Assembly: GCA_964387025.1 (NCBI GenBank) | Contig: CAYLUZ010000010.1 | Location: 1-64,000 of the forward strand | Direction of reading: 5' to 3' | Source: PNON01 sp964387025 | GTDB taxonomy: Bacteria; Chloroflexota; Anaerolineae; Anaerolineales; Anaerolineaceae | Length of the DNA: 64,000 bases | Part shown: piece after piece, positions 46,320 through 55,197 of the stretch | Layout of the letters: each line of letters begins with the position of its first letter | Numbering within the stretch: the first letter of the stretch is position 1 | Program-made: the position numbers and the translations under genes | Notes under the pieces: model-generated | What the model was told of the DNA's origin: nothing | Seen by the model: only the letters and a program-made list of their open reading frames with translations | Databases searched by the model: none

Positions 46320-46592
46320 CTATCCTCCGGCAATGCTGGGAACCAGGGTGACTACATCATCGGCATTGAGTTTTGTTTCAAATACCCCATTTTGTGGAAT
46401 TTCTTCCCCATGGAGGAAGAGATGCACGAAGACATTCAGGTTCCCTTTTTTATTGATCAGGTGTGGTTTCAAAGAAGGATACTGAAGGGTCAGATCATCT
46501 ATCATCTCCCTGACTGTTCCGCCCGCGAGTTTCAAATGAGATTCACCTGCTGTATAAGATTGTAAAGGTTGGGGGATTTTTAAGGTTGGCAT
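46320..46592 (-). CDS. MoaD/ThiS-family sulfur carrier, first copy
   Basis: Ubiquitin-like beta-grasp protein of about 90 residues ending in VTLVPSIAGG, with the C-terminal Gly-Gly that becomes a thiocarboxylate. FVHLFLHGEEI and LNADDVVTLVP match MoaD. The start is uncertain: an ATG at 46607 and one at 46592 are in frame; I prefer 46592 because MPTLKIP is the usual family beginning. Its stop is one base from the E1-like gene, a strong sign that the two work together. Confidence 0.88.
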   Translation of the reverse strand: MPTLKIPQPLQSYTAGESHLKLAGGTVREMIDDLTLQYPSLKPHLINKKGNLNVFVHLFLHGEEIPQNGVFETKLNADDVVTLVPSIAGG

Positions 46593-46668
46593 AATTAATT
46601 TTATCATGGTAACTTCGAGGTTGTGTGTTTCTTGAGTTCAACAATCATACAATAATATCCTTGAGAGC

Positions 46669-46947
46669 CTATCCGCCGGAAGCGGTTGGTACGAATGTGA
46701 TGTGGTCATCAGCATTCACCGGAGTATCCAATCCTTGTTTTGTAAAAACTTCATCCTGATTGATATAGATTAAAACATTGGCAGAAAGGATCCCCCAGTG
46801 AGTATAAAAATGCTGCCGGAGATCCGGAAACTGTCCAAAAATATTTTCCATTACTGCGCCGACAGTTTCACCCTCTACATCAACTTCTGTCTTCCATTCA
46901 GTGAAAGGTTGAAAATATGATGGGATCTTTACCTTCATTTGTACCAT
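46669..46947 (-). CDS. MoaD/ThiS-family sulfur carrier, second copy
   Basis: 92 residues, also ending in Gly-Gly (TFVPTASGG). Beta-grasp pattern with VKIPSYFQPFT, VEGETVGAVMENI and VNADDHITFVP. It differs clearly from the first copy, so this is not a recent duplication. It lies 62-77 bases upstream of the first copy on the same strand. Two carriers with one E1-like enzyme suggest two sulfur acceptors, for example molybdopterin and another pathway such as cysteine (CysO-like) or tungsten-pterin. That split is inference. Confidence 0.88.
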   Translation of the reverse strand: MVQMKVKIPSYFQPFTEWKTEVDVEGETVGAVMENIFGQFPDLRQHFYTHWGILSANVLIYINQDEVFTKQGLDTPVNADDHITFVPTASGG

Positions 46948-47036
46948 TGTGTGGTTTTCTCCAGCCGGTTCTTACCTCTTATCCTAACAATTCGGGAATA
47001 TTTGTCAAGGTTTTTGATTATGGTTACAATTGACCT

Positions 47037-49703
47037 ATGAATATCATCCTCACACATGAACAGGCTGATTTTGACGCAGTCGCTGCTCTTCTGGCTGCTT
47101 CCCTCATTCAGGGATCCGATCTTCCTGTTTTACCCCGAAAGACGAATCGCAATGTGCATTCATTTTTAGCCCTTTATGCTGAAGAACTTCCATTTATTGA
47201 TGTCCGCGATCTCCCCACGGAAGAAATTTCTCAAATAACGCTTGTTGATACCCAGGCGTTGGTCACCTTAAAGGGAACAACACGGAATACCCGGGTTTCT
47301 GTGATCGACCACCATCAACAAAAAGAAAATCTAGATCCATCCTGGTCGCTGAAATTGGAACAGGTCGGAGCGATAACCACAGTTCTGACCGAGATCATCC
47401 AGGACCAGAACATAGCACTGAACCCAACCCAGGCCAATTTATTATTGCTAGGGATCTATGAAGATACAGGCTCATTAAGTTATTCATCCACCACTGCCAG
47501 GGATATTAGAAGTGCGGCATACCTGATTGAGCAGGGAGCCAGCCTAAAAATTGCTGCCAATTATTTGAACTCTCCCCTTTCGGAAGAGCAAAAATTTGTT
47601 TATGAACAACTGTTGGTAAACGCTCAAACAGTTATCATCCATGGATTACGGATCATCGTTTCGAGTGCAGAAGCAACCAGCCTGTTGGAAGAAATTTCGA
47701 GTATCGCCCATAAAATGCGTGATTTTTTGGATCCGGATGGATTGGTCATTATTGTCTCAACTGAGGAAGGTTACCGTCTGGTTCTTCGTTCCACTACCGA
47801 TATGATCAATGTCGCCCCGATTGCAGCCCACTTTGGAGGTGGCGGTCATGAACGCGCCGCTGCTGCTCTTGTCCGCCGGCCTTCTGGTTTTGGATACACG
47901 AAGGACGTCGAAGAACTTCGCAGGATCAATGCGGAATTATTAAACGTTTTGAAAACAAATATCCGTCCTCCATTAACTGTAAAACAGATCATGTCACGCA
48001 AACCAAGGCTGATCCCTTCCACCATATCTGCAGGCGAAGCATTGAAACTGATGCAAAAGTATGGTTATGAAGGCTTTCCAGTTGTCGATAATAATAAAGT
48101 TGTTGGCCTTCTCACCCGCCGGTCAGTGGATCGGGCTTTGGCGCATAAATTAAACCTCAATGCATCCAGCCTGATGGAAGCAGGAGATGTGACAGTGGCA
48201 CCAACGGATTCAATCGATCACCTGCAGGCTGTCATGACAGAAAATGGTTGGGGTCAGATTCCTGTTTTTGACCCCGATAAAAAGGAAATTGTAGGCATCG
48301 TCACCCGTACCGATCTATTAAAAACGCTTGCTGCACATCAGCCCCGCCAGCGATCACACCACCTGGCTGCAAAACTGGAAGCTGCCTTGCCGCGTGAGCG
48401 ACTTTTATTATTAAAGGCAGTTGCAGAACAGGCCTCATTGCACCAGATGGCCATCTACATCGTTGGTGGTTTCGTGCGGGACCTGATTCTGGATCGCCCC
48501 GGATTGGATTTTGATATGGTGGTTGAAGGTGATGCCATCAGCCTTGCAAAATCTCTGGTGGAAAAGTTTGGCGGCCGGCTGGTTTGCCACACCCGATTTG
48601 GAACTGCAAAATGGTATTTGGATCGTACCTCCACTAAACTGGCAGGTTTGATCCCGTCATCAAATGAAATTCCATTAAACAATGGGCATTTTCCGGGAAG
48701 TCTGGATCTCATCACTGCGCGGACTGAATTCTACGATCACCCGACCGCATTACCCACTGTGGAGCGTTCAAGCATCAAGTTGGATCTGCATCGCCGTGAT
48801 TTTACGATCAACACCATGGCAGTCCGACTGGATGGCAGGCACTATGGAGAGCTATTGGATCACTGGGGTGGGTTCGCAGACCTAAAAAAGGGAATCATCC
48901 GGGTGCTCCACTCCTTATCTTTTATTGACGATCCAACACGGGTCATTCGAGCCGTCAGGTTTGAACAGCGTTTTCATTTCAAGATAGAGGAAAGAACTCA
49001 AGAATTAATGCTCGAGGCTGCTGGTCAGTTAAGGACGATCACCGGCGAACGGATCCGCCACGAGCTTGACCTGGTTTTTTCAGAAGAAAAAGCCGGTCAA
49101 ATTCTACAGCGGTTGGAAGCATTGGAACAGTTATCCAGCATTCATCCTGCACTATGTTGGAGGAATGAAGATTCTGATCTCCTGGCAAAGGTGTTGACCA
49201 AGCCCATCCCTGAAGAATGGGAAATCTCGGATAAGATGTGGGGATATCCATTACGGAGAGTGTTGGGATACACATTCTGGCTGATGAATCTACCCGAGGC
49301 AGATATTAGGTCAGCCACTCATCGGCTGCGGATTCCCGGAAATATCGAAAAAGTGATCCTGCAGGCTCGCTGGCTGTCGGAGAAAATCCATGACCTCACT
49401 AACCGGCTTCCATCGGAAATCACAGAATTCATGGACGGAATAAAGCCGGCAGCCATATTATGCACCTATTCCAGATCGGTTGAAGCAGATGAAAGAACGA
49501 TCATCGAGCAATACATGACCAAATGGCGAAATATTCAACCCGGGATCGATGGTCGATATCTTTCATCGATTGGTTTACCACCAGGCCCTTTATATAAATC
49601 CATCCTTGAAAAGTTAAAGGGTGGCTGGTTGGATGGTAAAATTCACGATAGGTCCGAGGAATTGACATTTGTTAACGAAATAATAAAAACAGTTGTTCCC
49701 TAG
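47037..49703 (+). CDS. DHH-CBS-tRNA nucleotidyltransferase fusion protein
   Basis: 888 residues in three parts. The DHH/RecJ-like phosphoesterase part (1-300) has the DxD-type VDTQ, VIDHHQQ and the DHHA1 end GGGGHERAAAA. Two CBS domains follow (about 318-435), which usually bind adenosine nucleotides. Then comes a class II poly(A) polymerase/CCA-enzyme head (about 455-620: VGGFVRDLILDRPGLDFDMV, split by its DxD) with its C-terminal RNA-binding region (about 640-880). Known proteins of this layout are A-adding tRNA enzymes of bacteria that split CC- and A-addition between two enzymes. The ATG has no strong ribosome-binding site. Confidence 0.92.
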   Translation: MNIILTHEQADFDAVAALLAASLIQGSDLPVLPRKTNRNVHSFLALYAEELPFIDVRDLPTEEISQITLVDTQALVTLKGTTRNTRVSVIDHHQQKENLDPSWSLKLEQVGAITTVLTEIIQDQNIALNPTQANLLLLGIYEDTGSLSYSSTTARDIRSAAYLIEQGASLKIAANYLNSPLSEEQKFVYEQLLVNAQTVIIHGLRIIVSSAEATSLLEEISSIAHKMRDFLDPDGLVIIVSTEEGYRLVLRSTTDMINVAPIAAHFGGGGHERAAAALVRRPSGFGYTKDVEELRRINAELLNVLKTNIRPPLTVKQIMSRKPRLIPSTISAGEALKLMQKYGYEGFPVVDNNKVVGLLTRRSVDRALAHKLNLNASSLMEAGDVTVAPTDSIDHLQAVMTENGWGQIPVFDPDKKEIVGIVTRTDLLKTLAAHQPRQRSHHLAAKLEAALPRERLLLLKAVAEQASLHQMAIYIVGGFVRDLILDRPGLDFDMVVEGDAISLAKSLVEKFGGRLVCHTRFGTAKWYLDRTSTKLAGLIPSSNEIPLNNGHFPGSLDLITARTEFYDHPTALPTVERSSIKLDLHRRDFTINTMAVRLDGRHYGELLDHWGGFADLKKGIIRVLHSLSFIDDPTRVIRAVRFEQRFHFKIEERTQELMLEAAGQLRTITGERIRHELDLVFSEEKAGQILQRLEALEQLSSIHPALCWRNEDSDLLAKVLTKPIPEEWEISDKMWGYPLRRVLGYTFWLMNLPEADIRSATHRLRIPGNIEKVILQARWLSEKIHDLTNRLPSEITEFMDGIKPAAILCTYSRSVEADERTIIEQYMTKWRNIQPGIDGRYLSSIGLPPGPLYKSILEKLKGGWLDGKIHDRSEELTFVNEIIKTVVP

Positions 49704-49706
49704 AAA

Positions 49707-50270
49707 ATGGATCTACCAAATATATCCAATCCAAATTTTCAATTAGATGAGATAGTCATCAGGCAGCTGGTTGAATCTGATCTGCCCCTGTTGGAGTGGG
49801 ACGGAGAATACAGCCATTATCGCCGTTTATACCAAGATGCTTACAATCAAACTTTTGAAGATCGTGTTGTCATGTGGGTGGCAGTCTCAACAACAAATGA
49901 AATGATCGGGCAATTATTTGTCCAACTAAATTCGATCCAGATCGATCTGGCCGATGGATATTACCGGGCATACATGCTTGGATTTCGTGTCAAACCGGAA
50001 TATCGTAATCGAGGTATTGGTACACTCCTCCTATTGAAAGTGGAGAGTGATTTGCTTGCAAGAAAATTTCAACGCGTATGCCTCAACGTGATAAAAACCA
50101 ACTGGCGAGCCCGGAATTTATATGAAAGAAATGGTTATCATGTCCTATTTGAAGATCCCGGTGAATGGTCGTATCAGGATAATCTGGGTATCTGGCACGA
50201 TGTAAAGGAAGCAGCCTGGCGGATGGAGAAGTCCCTGGTGAATATCCCTCCATCACAGCCAGCAAAATAA
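49707..50270 (+). CDS. GNAT-family N-acetyltransferase
   Basis: 187 residues. The acetyl-CoA site is FRVKPEYRNRGIGTLLLLKV (about 92-111), followed by NWRARNLYERNGY. The substrate is unknown; RimI-like proteins have this layout. It starts three bases after the tRNA nucleotidyltransferase stop, so it is co-transcribed, and it is followed by a strong terminator. Confidence 0.88.
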   Translation: MDLPNISNPNFQLDEIVIRQLVESDLPLLEWDGEYSHYRRLYQDAYNQTFEDRVVMWVAVSTTNEMIGQLFVQLNSIQIDLADGYYRAYMLGFRVKPEYRNRGIGTLLLLKVESDLLARKFQRVCLNVIKTNWRARNLYERNGYHVLFEDPGEWSYQDNLGIWHDVKEAAWRMEKSLVNIPPSQPAK

Positions 50271-50303
50271 AAGAGGAAAGGATTTTTTCTCCTTTCCTCT
50301 TTT
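50269..50303. terminator. Bidirectional intrinsic terminator
   Basis: A perfect 14-bp stem (arms 50269-50282 and 50290-50303) with a seven-base T-rich loop, flanked by A and T. It lies between two converging genes. Confidence 0.9.
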
Positions 50304-50321
50304 ATATTAACCTCTAGAAGA

Positions 50322-52394
50322 TCATTCTTCTTTTTTGGCTGCCAGATCTTTTTGACGGGCAGCTATAATTTCAGATGTAATGTGGGATGGAACAACTTCA
50401 TAGTGGTCAAATTCCATCTCAAAAATACCACGGCCGCCGGTCAGTGAACGAAGCTGGGTGGTATAACGCAGCATTTCGACCAATGGCACATGGGCACTCA
50501 CCACCGAATGGCCTTTTTCAGTATTCATTCCCTGAACCCGGGCGCGGCGGGTATTGAGGTCTCCGAGGATATCACCCATATTATCTTCCGGAACAGTAAT
50601 TTTCACCATCATGATGGGCTCATTCAAAACAGGACTTGCATCCTTGAATGCCAGTTTGAACGCTTCGCGTCCGGCAATTTCGAAGGCGATCGGTTTGGAA
50701 TCGACCGGATGCTCTTTGCCATCAAAAACGGAGACTTTAACACGCTGCACCGGATACCCGGCGATAACGCCTTCTTTCAATACGGATCGGATACCCTTTT
50801 CAATGGCTGGCATATAACTTGAAGATACCGAACCACCGAAAACATCATTCACAAATTCAAAATCCGAGTCTGTCAGCGGTTCAATACGCAGCGAAACTTC
50901 ACCAAACTGACCTGATCCACCAGACTGTTTCTTGTGGCGGTACATTGCCTGTGCTTTTTTATTGATGGTCTCAGTGTATGGAACTTTTGGTTCCTCTGTC
51001 ATAAATCCCACCTGGAATTTGGCATCTGCACGCCGGATGGCGACATCGATGTGCTGATCACCCATTCCCTGCAAAATGGTCTGGGTTGTAGCATGTTCCT
51101 GGTGCCAGGAAAGGGTAAGGTCTTCTTCACAAAGACGGGTAAGAGTCGGGCTGATCTTGGTTGAATCCGCCATTGTCTTCGGGAGAATTGCCACCTGGTA
51201 AAGCGCTTTCGGATATTTTGGCATAGCCATGGTAAATGCATGTGCTTTATCGCATAAAACGTTGCCGGTGGATGTCTCACTCAACTTCGCTACTAATCCA
51301 ATGTCGCCGCTGTGGATGGCTTTCACATGAATGCCCTCTTTGCCGCGCATAAATTGCAGCGTCCCAATTCGTTCTTCTATGTTTTTGGCACTGTTCCATA
51401 CACGGGAATCTGCAGTCATAAGTCCGGAATAGACCCGGAAATAGGTCTGTTTACCGACAAAAGGATCGGCAGTAGTTTTCCATGCATATGCTGCCAGTGG
51501 TCCAGAATCAGCGGCCTGTAATGTTACTTCTGCATCCTTGGCGCTAACAGCCGGTTGGGTAACTTCAGCAGGAGATGGCATTAAGGTAATGATCGCATCC
51601 AGTAATGGCTGCAATCCAATTTCATGGCCGCCGGCTGCGCAAAATACCGGGACAAAAGTTCCACTGCGAACTATGGCTTTCAATCCGGTGATAAGTTCCT
51701 TGTCAGTTAATTCCCCGGATTCAAGGTATTTTTCAAGCAGGGAGTCTTCACCTTCTGCTGCAGCTTCGGTCAGGTTCGTGCGGGCTTCTTTGGCAGCATT
51801 CAGATATTCTGCGGGGATATCAACGATCGTTTTTCCATCACCTTTATAGGCTTTCATGGTGATCAGGTCGATCACGCCTTGAAAGGCTACTTTCTCTCCC
51901 CAGGGAAGCTGAGCAGGGATAAGGCGGGATTCCACATTCTTTTGAACAGAAGCCAGGGCATCTTTGAAGTTTGCGTTTTCCCGGTCAACTTTATTGACCA
52001 CGAGAAAACGGGGAAGGTTGAACTGATCACAATACTTCCAACCGACTTCGGTACCAACCTCGAAACCTGATACCGAATCCACCAGGATGATGGCGCCATC
52101 CGCAACACGTAGTGCAGAGATTACCTCACCAACAAAGTCAGTGTAACCGGGAGTATCGAGGAAATTGATCTTGTAATTGTTATATTCTACGGGAAGAACA
52201 GAAGTGGAAAGAGAAATCCTTCTGCGTTTTTCTTCATCTTCAAAATCTGAAGCTGTCGTGCCGTCTTCGATTTTTCCCAGACGGGTGGTTGCGCCAGTAA
52301 AATGCAGGAATGCTTCTGCCAGCATTGTTTTTCCGGCACTGGAGTGTGAAACCAGGGCGATGTTTCTAATGAATTCAGTGGTGTATTCTTTCAT
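50322..52394 (-). CDS. EF-G-2-like translational GTPase
   Basis: 690 residues, all five EF-G domains in order. The G1 motif is SHSSAGKT, G3 is DTPGYTDF and G4 is NKVD. In canonical EF-G the G1 motif is AHIDAGKT and G3 is DTPGHVDF, with a catalytic His. Here the His is Tyr, as in the EF-G-2 group (for example the second EF-G of Thermus). That group's role in translation is not fully known: it can bind ribosomes and hydrolyse GTP but cannot simply be taken as the main translocase. The normal fusA should lie elsewhere. Confidence 0.9.
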   Translation of the reverse strand: MKEYTTEFIRNIALVSHSSAGKTMLAEAFLHFTGATTRLGKIEDGTTASDFEDEEKRRRISLSTSVLPVEYNNYKINFLDTPGYTDFVGEVISALRVADGAIILVDSVSGFEVGTEVGWKYCDQFNLPRFLVVNKVDRENANFKDALASVQKNVESRLIPAQLPWGEKVAFQGVIDLITMKAYKGDGKTIVDIPAEYLNAAKEARTNLTEAAAEGEDSLLEKYLESGELTDKELITGLKAIVRSGTFVPVFCAAGGHEIGLQPLLDAIITLMPSPAEVTQPAVSAKDAEVTLQAADSGPLAAYAWKTTADPFVGKQTYFRVYSGLMTADSRVWNSAKNIEERIGTLQFMRGKEGIHVKAIHSGDIGLVAKLSETSTGNVLCDKAHAFTMAMPKYPKALYQVAILPKTMADSTKISPTLTRLCEEDLTLSWHQEHATTQTILQGMGDQHIDVAIRRADAKFQVGFMTEEPKVPYTETINKKAQAMYRHKKQSGGSGQFGEVSLRIEPLTDSDFEFVNDVFGGSVSSSYMPAIEKGIRSVLKEGVIAGYPVQRVKVSVFDGKEHPVDSKPIAFEIAGREAFKLAFKDASPVLNEPIMMVKITVPEDNMGDILGDLNTRRARVQGMNTEKGHSVVSAHVPLVEMLRYTTQLRSLTGGRGIFEMEFDHYEVVPSHITSEIIAARQKDLAAKKEE

Positions 52395-52743
52395 TAATTG
52401 AACCTTCCTAGCTTTCGGATATGGGGTGTTGGTCTATTTTAAGGTATGAACGCTCTTTTGTAAACACTACGCCCTCGAAAGGGGGGTTTTGGTCGACGTT
52501 TGGGAAAAGTGGTAAGTGAGTAGTGATTGGTGATTTGGGATTAGGGACAGAGTGATTGGTGAATAGTGATTAGGGATTGGTGATAAGTGTTTGGTCGCTT
52601 CTACCTACCTTTTAGGCTAATTGACTATTCACCTTATCAACCCATAAACTAATTGACTAATCACTCTTCAACTAATCAACTTCTCAACTATTCTACTCAT
52701 CCCCAACTTTCCTTCTTCTCCCTTTAAACCTATAATTCTGTGT
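52395..52743. repeat. Low-complexity intergenic region with GTGATTGG/CCAATCAC-type inverted repeats
   Basis: 349 bases without a gene. From about 52505 to 52600 the plus strand is G/T-rich with repeated units like AGTGATTGGTGA. From about 52618 to 52700 it is A/C-rich with units like CTAATCACT and AACTAATCAAC. The halves are partly complementary, so the RNA of either strand could fold into a long imperfect hairpin. The origin is unclear. Confidence 0.6.
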
Positions 52744-53313
52744 ATGGATCGGCTCCTCCGCTATTTTTTCTTTTTCTTCTCATCATTCGGTAAACCACGC
52801 TGGGACACAGGAATTTCTCCACCGGAATTACTGGATTTCATTGCAGACCATGAACCCGGGCGTGCCCTGGATCTGGGCTGCGGGACAGGTACAAATACAA
52901 TTACCCTGGCTCAACACGGTTGGCAGGTGACGGGTGTCGATTTTATTCCGCGCAGTATTCAGCGTGCCAGGCAAAAAGCGGGCACAGCCGGGGTTAACGC
53001 TGAGTTCATCGTTGATTCCGTCACCAATTTGACAAGAGTCATAGGCCCATTTCTCCTGATTCTCGATATTGGCTGCTATCAGGGATTGCCCACTGCAGAT
53101 CGTGAACCATACCGTTTGAACATCAAAAGGCTGCTTGCGCCAGGAGGGTCGCTGCTCATGTACGGCTTCTACCACGATCCTGAACATGGTGTGGAATATG
53201 GATTAAGCGAACAGGATTTTGAAGCCTTCACCATTTTCCACAAGCTTACCGGCATTAAGGACAGCCCGGATAACCGCGGCCGCGCCTCCACCTGGCTGCA
53301 TTATGAGAAGTAA
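52744..53313 (+). CDS. Class I SAM-dependent methyltransferase
   Basis: 189 residues. SAM motif LDLGCGTGTNTITLAQ (about 39-54), acidic motif GVDFIPRSI, and the later LLILDIGCYQG. Small-molecule or thiopurine-type methyltransferases share this layout. No Shine-Dalgarno is seen before the ATG, which lies after the repeat-rich region. The PPK2 gene is 50 bases downstream. The substrate is unknown. Confidence 0.83.
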   Translation: MDRLLRYFFFFFSSFGKPRWDTGISPPELLDFIADHEPGRALDLGCGTGTNTITLAQHGWQVTGVDFIPRSIQRARQKAGTAGVNAEFIVDSVTNLTRVIGPFLLILDIGCYQGLPTADREPYRLNIKRLLAPGGSLLMYGFYHDPEHGVEYGLSEQDFEAFTIFHKLTGIKDSPDNRGRASTWLHYEK

Positions 53314-53363
53314 TCGGGTATTATAGTAAAACAACGGTTGAAGTGATTTAGCGGAGGTTAGGT

Positions 53364-54194
53364 ATGGCAGAGAAAAAAACCAAAAAACAAAAAGCTGAAC
53401 CGGAACCCCATCCCACCAAAGAGATGTCGAACAAGGAATACTACTGTGAGCTGGAAAAGCTGGAGATCGAACTGGTCAAGCTGCAGGAGTGGGTGAAGTT
53501 CAACGGGTTGAAGGTTGTGGTCTTATTCGAAGGCCGGGACGCCGCCGGGAAGGGCGGCGCTATCAAGCGCATCACGGAAAGCCTGAACCCGCGTTTTGCC
53601 CGGGTCGTTGCGCTGGGTACACCCACCGAAAAAGAGAAGACCCAATGGTACTTTCAGCGCTATGTACAGCACCTCCCGGCTGCCGGAGAGATGGTATTCT
53701 TCGACCGCAGCTGGTACAACCGCGCCGGTGTGGAACGCGTGATGGGATTCTGCTCCGATGAGGAATACCAGGAGTTCCTGCGCGCCTGCCCGGAGTTCGA
53801 ACGGATGCTCATTCGTTCAGGGATCATCCTGATCAAGTACTGGTTCAGCGTCAGCAACGACGAACAGGAACGCCGCTTCCAGGACCGGATGAGGGACCCC
53901 ACCAAGCGCTGGAAGCTCAGCCCGATGGACCTGGAATCACGTGCCCACTGGGTGGAATACTCCAAAGCCAAGGATGCCATGTTCTCCTACACCGACACCA
54001 AACAGAGCCCGTGGTACGTCGTCAATGCGGATGACAAAAAACGTGCCCGCCTGAACGTCATTGCCCACCTGCTCAGCCTCATCCCTTATAAAGACCTGAC
54101 CCCAGAACCGCTCAAACTGCCGCCCAGGCAGTCTGATTCAGGCTACATCCGCCCGCCCCTCAGTGATCAAACTTTCGTACCGGAAAAATATTAA
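53364..54194 (+). CDS. ppk2: Polyphosphate kinase 2
   Basis: Transfers phosphate between polyphosphate and nucleoside diphosphates or monophosphates. 276 residues. Walker A is FEGRDAAGKGGAIKRI (about 55-70), the Walker B/lid region FFDRSWYNRAGVERVMGF, and the C-terminal part carries the family's MDLESRAHW segment. The length fits a single-domain PPK2. GGAGG precedes the ATG. The codons are more GC-rich than those of its right-hand neighbours. Confidence 0.94.
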   Translation: MAEKKTKKQKAEPEPHPTKEMSNKEYYCELEKLEIELVKLQEWVKFNGLKVVVLFEGRDAAGKGGAIKRITESLNPRFARVVALGTPTEKEKTQWYFQRYVQHLPAAGEMVFFDRSWYNRAGVERVMGFCSDEEYQEFLRACPEFERMLIRSGIILIKYWFSVSNDEQERRFQDRMRDPTKRWKLSPMDLESRAHWVEYSKAKDAMFSYTDTKQSPWYVVNADDKKRARLNVIAHLLSLIPYKDLTPEPLKLPPRQSDSGYIRPPLSDQTFVPEKY

Positions 54195-54196
54195 CC

Positions 54197-54760
54197 GTGC
54201 CAGCCTTCGACCATTTTGGCTTCCTTGCACCTCATTACGACCGGATGGCAAAACCTCAGCCGACACTGGATCTGCTGGAGCACTTGAATTTAAATAGCCA
54301 ATCCCATCTGCTGGATGTCGGCGGCGGGACGGGGCGGGTCGCTCATACCCTGCTTCCTTATGCAGCCGGTGTTACCGTCGTTGACCTGTCTTTCAAAATG
54401 CTGCGGGAGGCCTGGCTAAAACCGGGGTTGATGTTTGCCATGGCCGCCAGCGAAGACCTGCCCTACCCCGCAGAATCCTTTGACGCAATTATTATGGTGG
54501 ATGCATTTCACCATGTCATCGACCAGCAACAGACCCTGAATGAGCTCTTCAGGGTGCTAAAACCCGGCGGAACGATCGTGGTGAAGGAACCGGATATTTT
54601 AACTTTTGCAGTCAAGCTGATTGCCATTTTTGAGAAGCTGTTGTTGATGCGGACCCACATCATCTCAGGTGAGCAGATCGCCAGGATGTTTGAAATGTGC
54701 TGTAAAGGTGCGCAGGTGTACCGGAAGGAATTCACCGTCTGGGTGGTGGTGAAGAAGTAA
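54197..54760 (+). CDS. Class I SAM-dependent methyltransferase (UbiE-like)
   Basis: 187 residues. SAM motif LLDVGGGTGRVAHTLL (about 37-52), VVDLSFKML, and the post-motif FDAIIMVDAFHHVIDQQ and VLKPGGTIVVKEPD. Similar to quinone/biotin or lipid methyltransferases. The start is GTG at 54197, two bases after the PPK2 stop, so it is translated with PPK2. The substrate is unknown. Confidence 0.87.
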   Translation: MPAFDHFGFLAPHYDRMAKPQPTLDLLEHLNLNSQSHLLDVGGGTGRVAHTLLPYAAGVTVVDLSFKMLREAWLKPGLMFAMAASEDLPYPAESFDAIIMVDAFHHVIDQQQTLNELFRVLKPGGTIVVKEPDILTFAVKLIAIFEKLLLMRTHIISGEQIARMFEMCCKGAQVYRKEFTVWVVVKK

Positions 54761-55197
54761 ACGTAACATTTATATCCACAATTTGCATGTTTTTTGTGTG
54801 AAATTTTGGCACAATGATCGTCAGTACTACATTTTATGGAAGGTAATCAATAATTATATAAATGATGTAAAGTGGGTTTCTTTCCAATACTGAATTCCCC
54901 GAAATACTTGAAAGAATAACCACCTAATAAATGAAAGAATAGGGGGTATCTGGAATAAATTTAATTATTAGAGGGCAGACCCCGAAGTAACAACTTGTTT
55001 TTGCATTTGGATTTCTGTATAATAACTTTGCGAAATTGACCACAAGCACTGCCTTTCGCATGAAAACAATTACTGCCAACATTGGACCATTTCGTCGTTT
55101 GAACAATGGGAAATGCCAATAAAAAATTCAACCTTACTTTCTCCATTTTTGTGTTTTGCAATAATTTTTCTTAGTAAATAATAATTAGAGGTTCCTT
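54761..55197. other. AT-rich intergenic region, no gene recognised
   Basis: 437 bases, clearly more AT-rich than the PPK2 unit on its left. The minus-strand frames of 60-66 residues here have no ribosome-binding site and no recognisable pattern. It marks the left border of the AT-rich accessory stretch. Confidence 0.5.

Noticed and set aside
54924..55161. Two overlapping minus-strand frames of 60 and 66 residues
   Set aside because: AT-rich, no ribosome-binding site, no recognisable residues; treated as chance.
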